A DNA stretch of 64,000 bases from Comamonas testosteroni TK102 (GTDB taxonomy: Bacteria > Pseudomonadota > Gammaproteobacteria > Burkholderiales > Burkholderiaceae_C). The notes under the pieces were generated by a model. It saw only the letters and a list, made by a program, of their open reading frames with translations. It was not told where the DNA came from and did not search any database. The stretch lies in the NCBI RefSeq assembly GCF_000739375.1, contig NZ_CP006704.1, positions 2,418,001-2,482,000 on the forward strand. Direction: 5' to 3'. Positions 63,270 to 64,000 of this stretch are shown here, piece after piece; positions within the stretch are counted from its first letter, which is position 1; each line of letters opens with the position of its first letter. The position numbers and the translations under genes are program-made.

Positions 63270-63545
63270 CGTGGCACCCAGTGCGGCTCGATGTAGAACA
63301 GTGCAGTGTCCTCACCTCCCTTGAAGCCGCTGCCGATGCAGGTCATCGTCAGCAGCAGCTTGCCCAGTAGTAGCCAAGGCTGAATGGGCTAGCCAAGCAC
63401 TCGCACAAAGTCTGGAATGCCGGCCCGGTATAGCGGCAGGCATCGAACGTCCACACAACAGTGCCGATGACGATACCGCCTAGAACAGGATGCAGGGGAG
63501 CGGAAGTCACATGGCGCTGATTCCAGTCACAAGCAGGATGCTTCG
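63270..63545 (-). pseudogene. Broken ClC-type chloride channel gene remnant
   Basis: On the minus strand several frames together resemble the C-terminal core of ClC chloride channels. One frame reads PVLGGIVIGTVVW and RYTG; after a one-base shift it continues GIPDFVRVLG, then a TAG stop (63391-63389), then PIQPWLLLGKLLLT and GSGFKGGEDTALFYI (the ClC motif GSGFKGGEVTPLFFI). No start codon or intact frame exists, so this is a decayed fragment of a chloride-channel (EriC-like) gene. Confidence 0.78.
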
Positions 63546-63752
63546 ATGCAGCGTTCAAGGCTGGAATCTTTTTTGATCACGTGTGCACTCTGTAAAGCGT
63601 CTTTGCTGAAACTCCACAGAGGCTGCAGGAGGCCGTTTCCTTGCTGTGAACTGTTGAATGTGTCAGTGAAATGGCTTCACCATTGCTTTGTCATGAAATC
63701 GCCATATAGCGTGCGTAACATTTACTCACAATAATTCCCTTGGCGATGCTGC

Positions 63753-64000
63753 ATGCCTGAAATCTCCGAGTATCTGAGCGACTTCCGGCCACGCTTTCGT
63801 CCACCGAGTGCTGCCGATCTCTGCACCGAGGTCCCGTGCATGACGACCGATGACACGAATGAGAAAGTCATGGAGGTTTTCAACCGCTACCGTGACCTTG
63901 TCAGTCTTCCCGTTGTTGAGGGCAAACAGCCCATCGGACTCATAAACCGTAACATCTTCCTGTCGCAGATGAGCAAGCAGTTCCGCATGGAACTCTATGG
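63753..64000 (+). CDS. CBS-domain-like protein, N-terminal part (3' end outside window)
   Basis: An open frame begins MPEISEYLSDFRPRFRPPSA and runs off the window after 82 codons. Residues ~45-75 (NRYRDLVSLPVVEGKQPIGLINRN) resemble the first half of a CBS domain with the usual LPVVE-x-IGLI pattern. The domain that follows (often GGDEF or EAL in such proteins) is not visible. The ribosome site is weak (GGCGATG), so the start is tentative. Confidence 0.72.
   Translation, partial: MPEISEYLSDFRPRFRPPSAADLCTEVPCMTTDDTNEKVMEVFNRYRDLVSLPVVEGKQPIGLINRNIFLSQMSKQFRMELY

Overview
The window is high-GC, densely packed bacterial DNA. Gene content and order point to a betaproteobacterium of the Comamonadaceae, most like Comamonas. 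The signs are a cbb3 oxidase cluster with an Fnr/HemN block, several Bug-type (tripartite tricarboxylate receptor) binding proteins, an Omp32-like porin, and molybdenum hydroxylase and thiolase gene sets typical of metabolically versatile soil or water bacteria. The genus is an inference; there is no rRNA or tRNA gene here to confirm it.

Layout. 1-6.1 kb: micro-aerobic respiration (3' end of ccoI, then ccoS, ccoNOQP, ccoG and ccoH/fixH). 6.4-10 kb: a small membrane protein, then fnr and hemN diverging from a shared, perfect FNR box, then a TauE/SafE-like membrane protein. A second FNR box lies just before ccoN, so Fnr probably controls both the oxidase and anaerobic haem synthesis. 10-16.7 kb: cyclic-di-GMP genes (HD-GYP protein coupled to a PAS-GGDEF-EAL protein, and a membrane diguanylate cyclase) around a LuxR-type regulator. 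17-30.5 kb: accessory metabolism, namely an EamA transporter, a LysR-Bug-RraA-hydroxyacid dehydrogenase operon, a thioesterase/thiolase/SDR set opposite a GlxA-like regulator, a hydrolase, an AEC transporter, a quinone reductase-like protein, a MerR regulator and several very small genes. 31-31.7 kb: zapA and a zapB-like gene.

31.9-46.9 kb: a long vitamin B12 locus headed by a cobalamin riboswitch (btuB, cobB, cobU/P, btuF, btuC, btuD, cobO, bluB, cbiB, cobC, cobQ, cobT). Most genes overlap or nearly touch. A HipA-like kinase gene and a DUF3037 gene sit inside the operon between cobC and cobQ. No cobS and no corrin-ring genes are present, so the pathway is completed elsewhere or used for salvage.

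47-51.1 kb: nth, then an orphan TpsB/FhaC-like outer-membrane transporter beside a glycine-rich, repeat-containing lipoprotein. 51.4-55.2 kb: a PLP aminotransferase with slyX, then an AraC regulator divergent from a FAD monooxygenase. 55.7-63.2 kb: a catabolic module with a MarR regulator, a Bug receptor, a three-subunit molybdenum hydroxylase, an extended CoxG-like protein and a porin. The window ends with a broken ClC chloride-channel remnant and the start of a gene encoding a CBS-like protein.

Most interesting points: the HipA-like/DUF3037 pair inside the B12 operon; the TpsB-lipoprotein pair without a normal TpsA; the two-copy 46-bp palindromic repeat in the hemN leader; a dispersed degenerate repeat that has entered the edges of B12 genes; and the CoxG-like protein with an added C-terminal domain.
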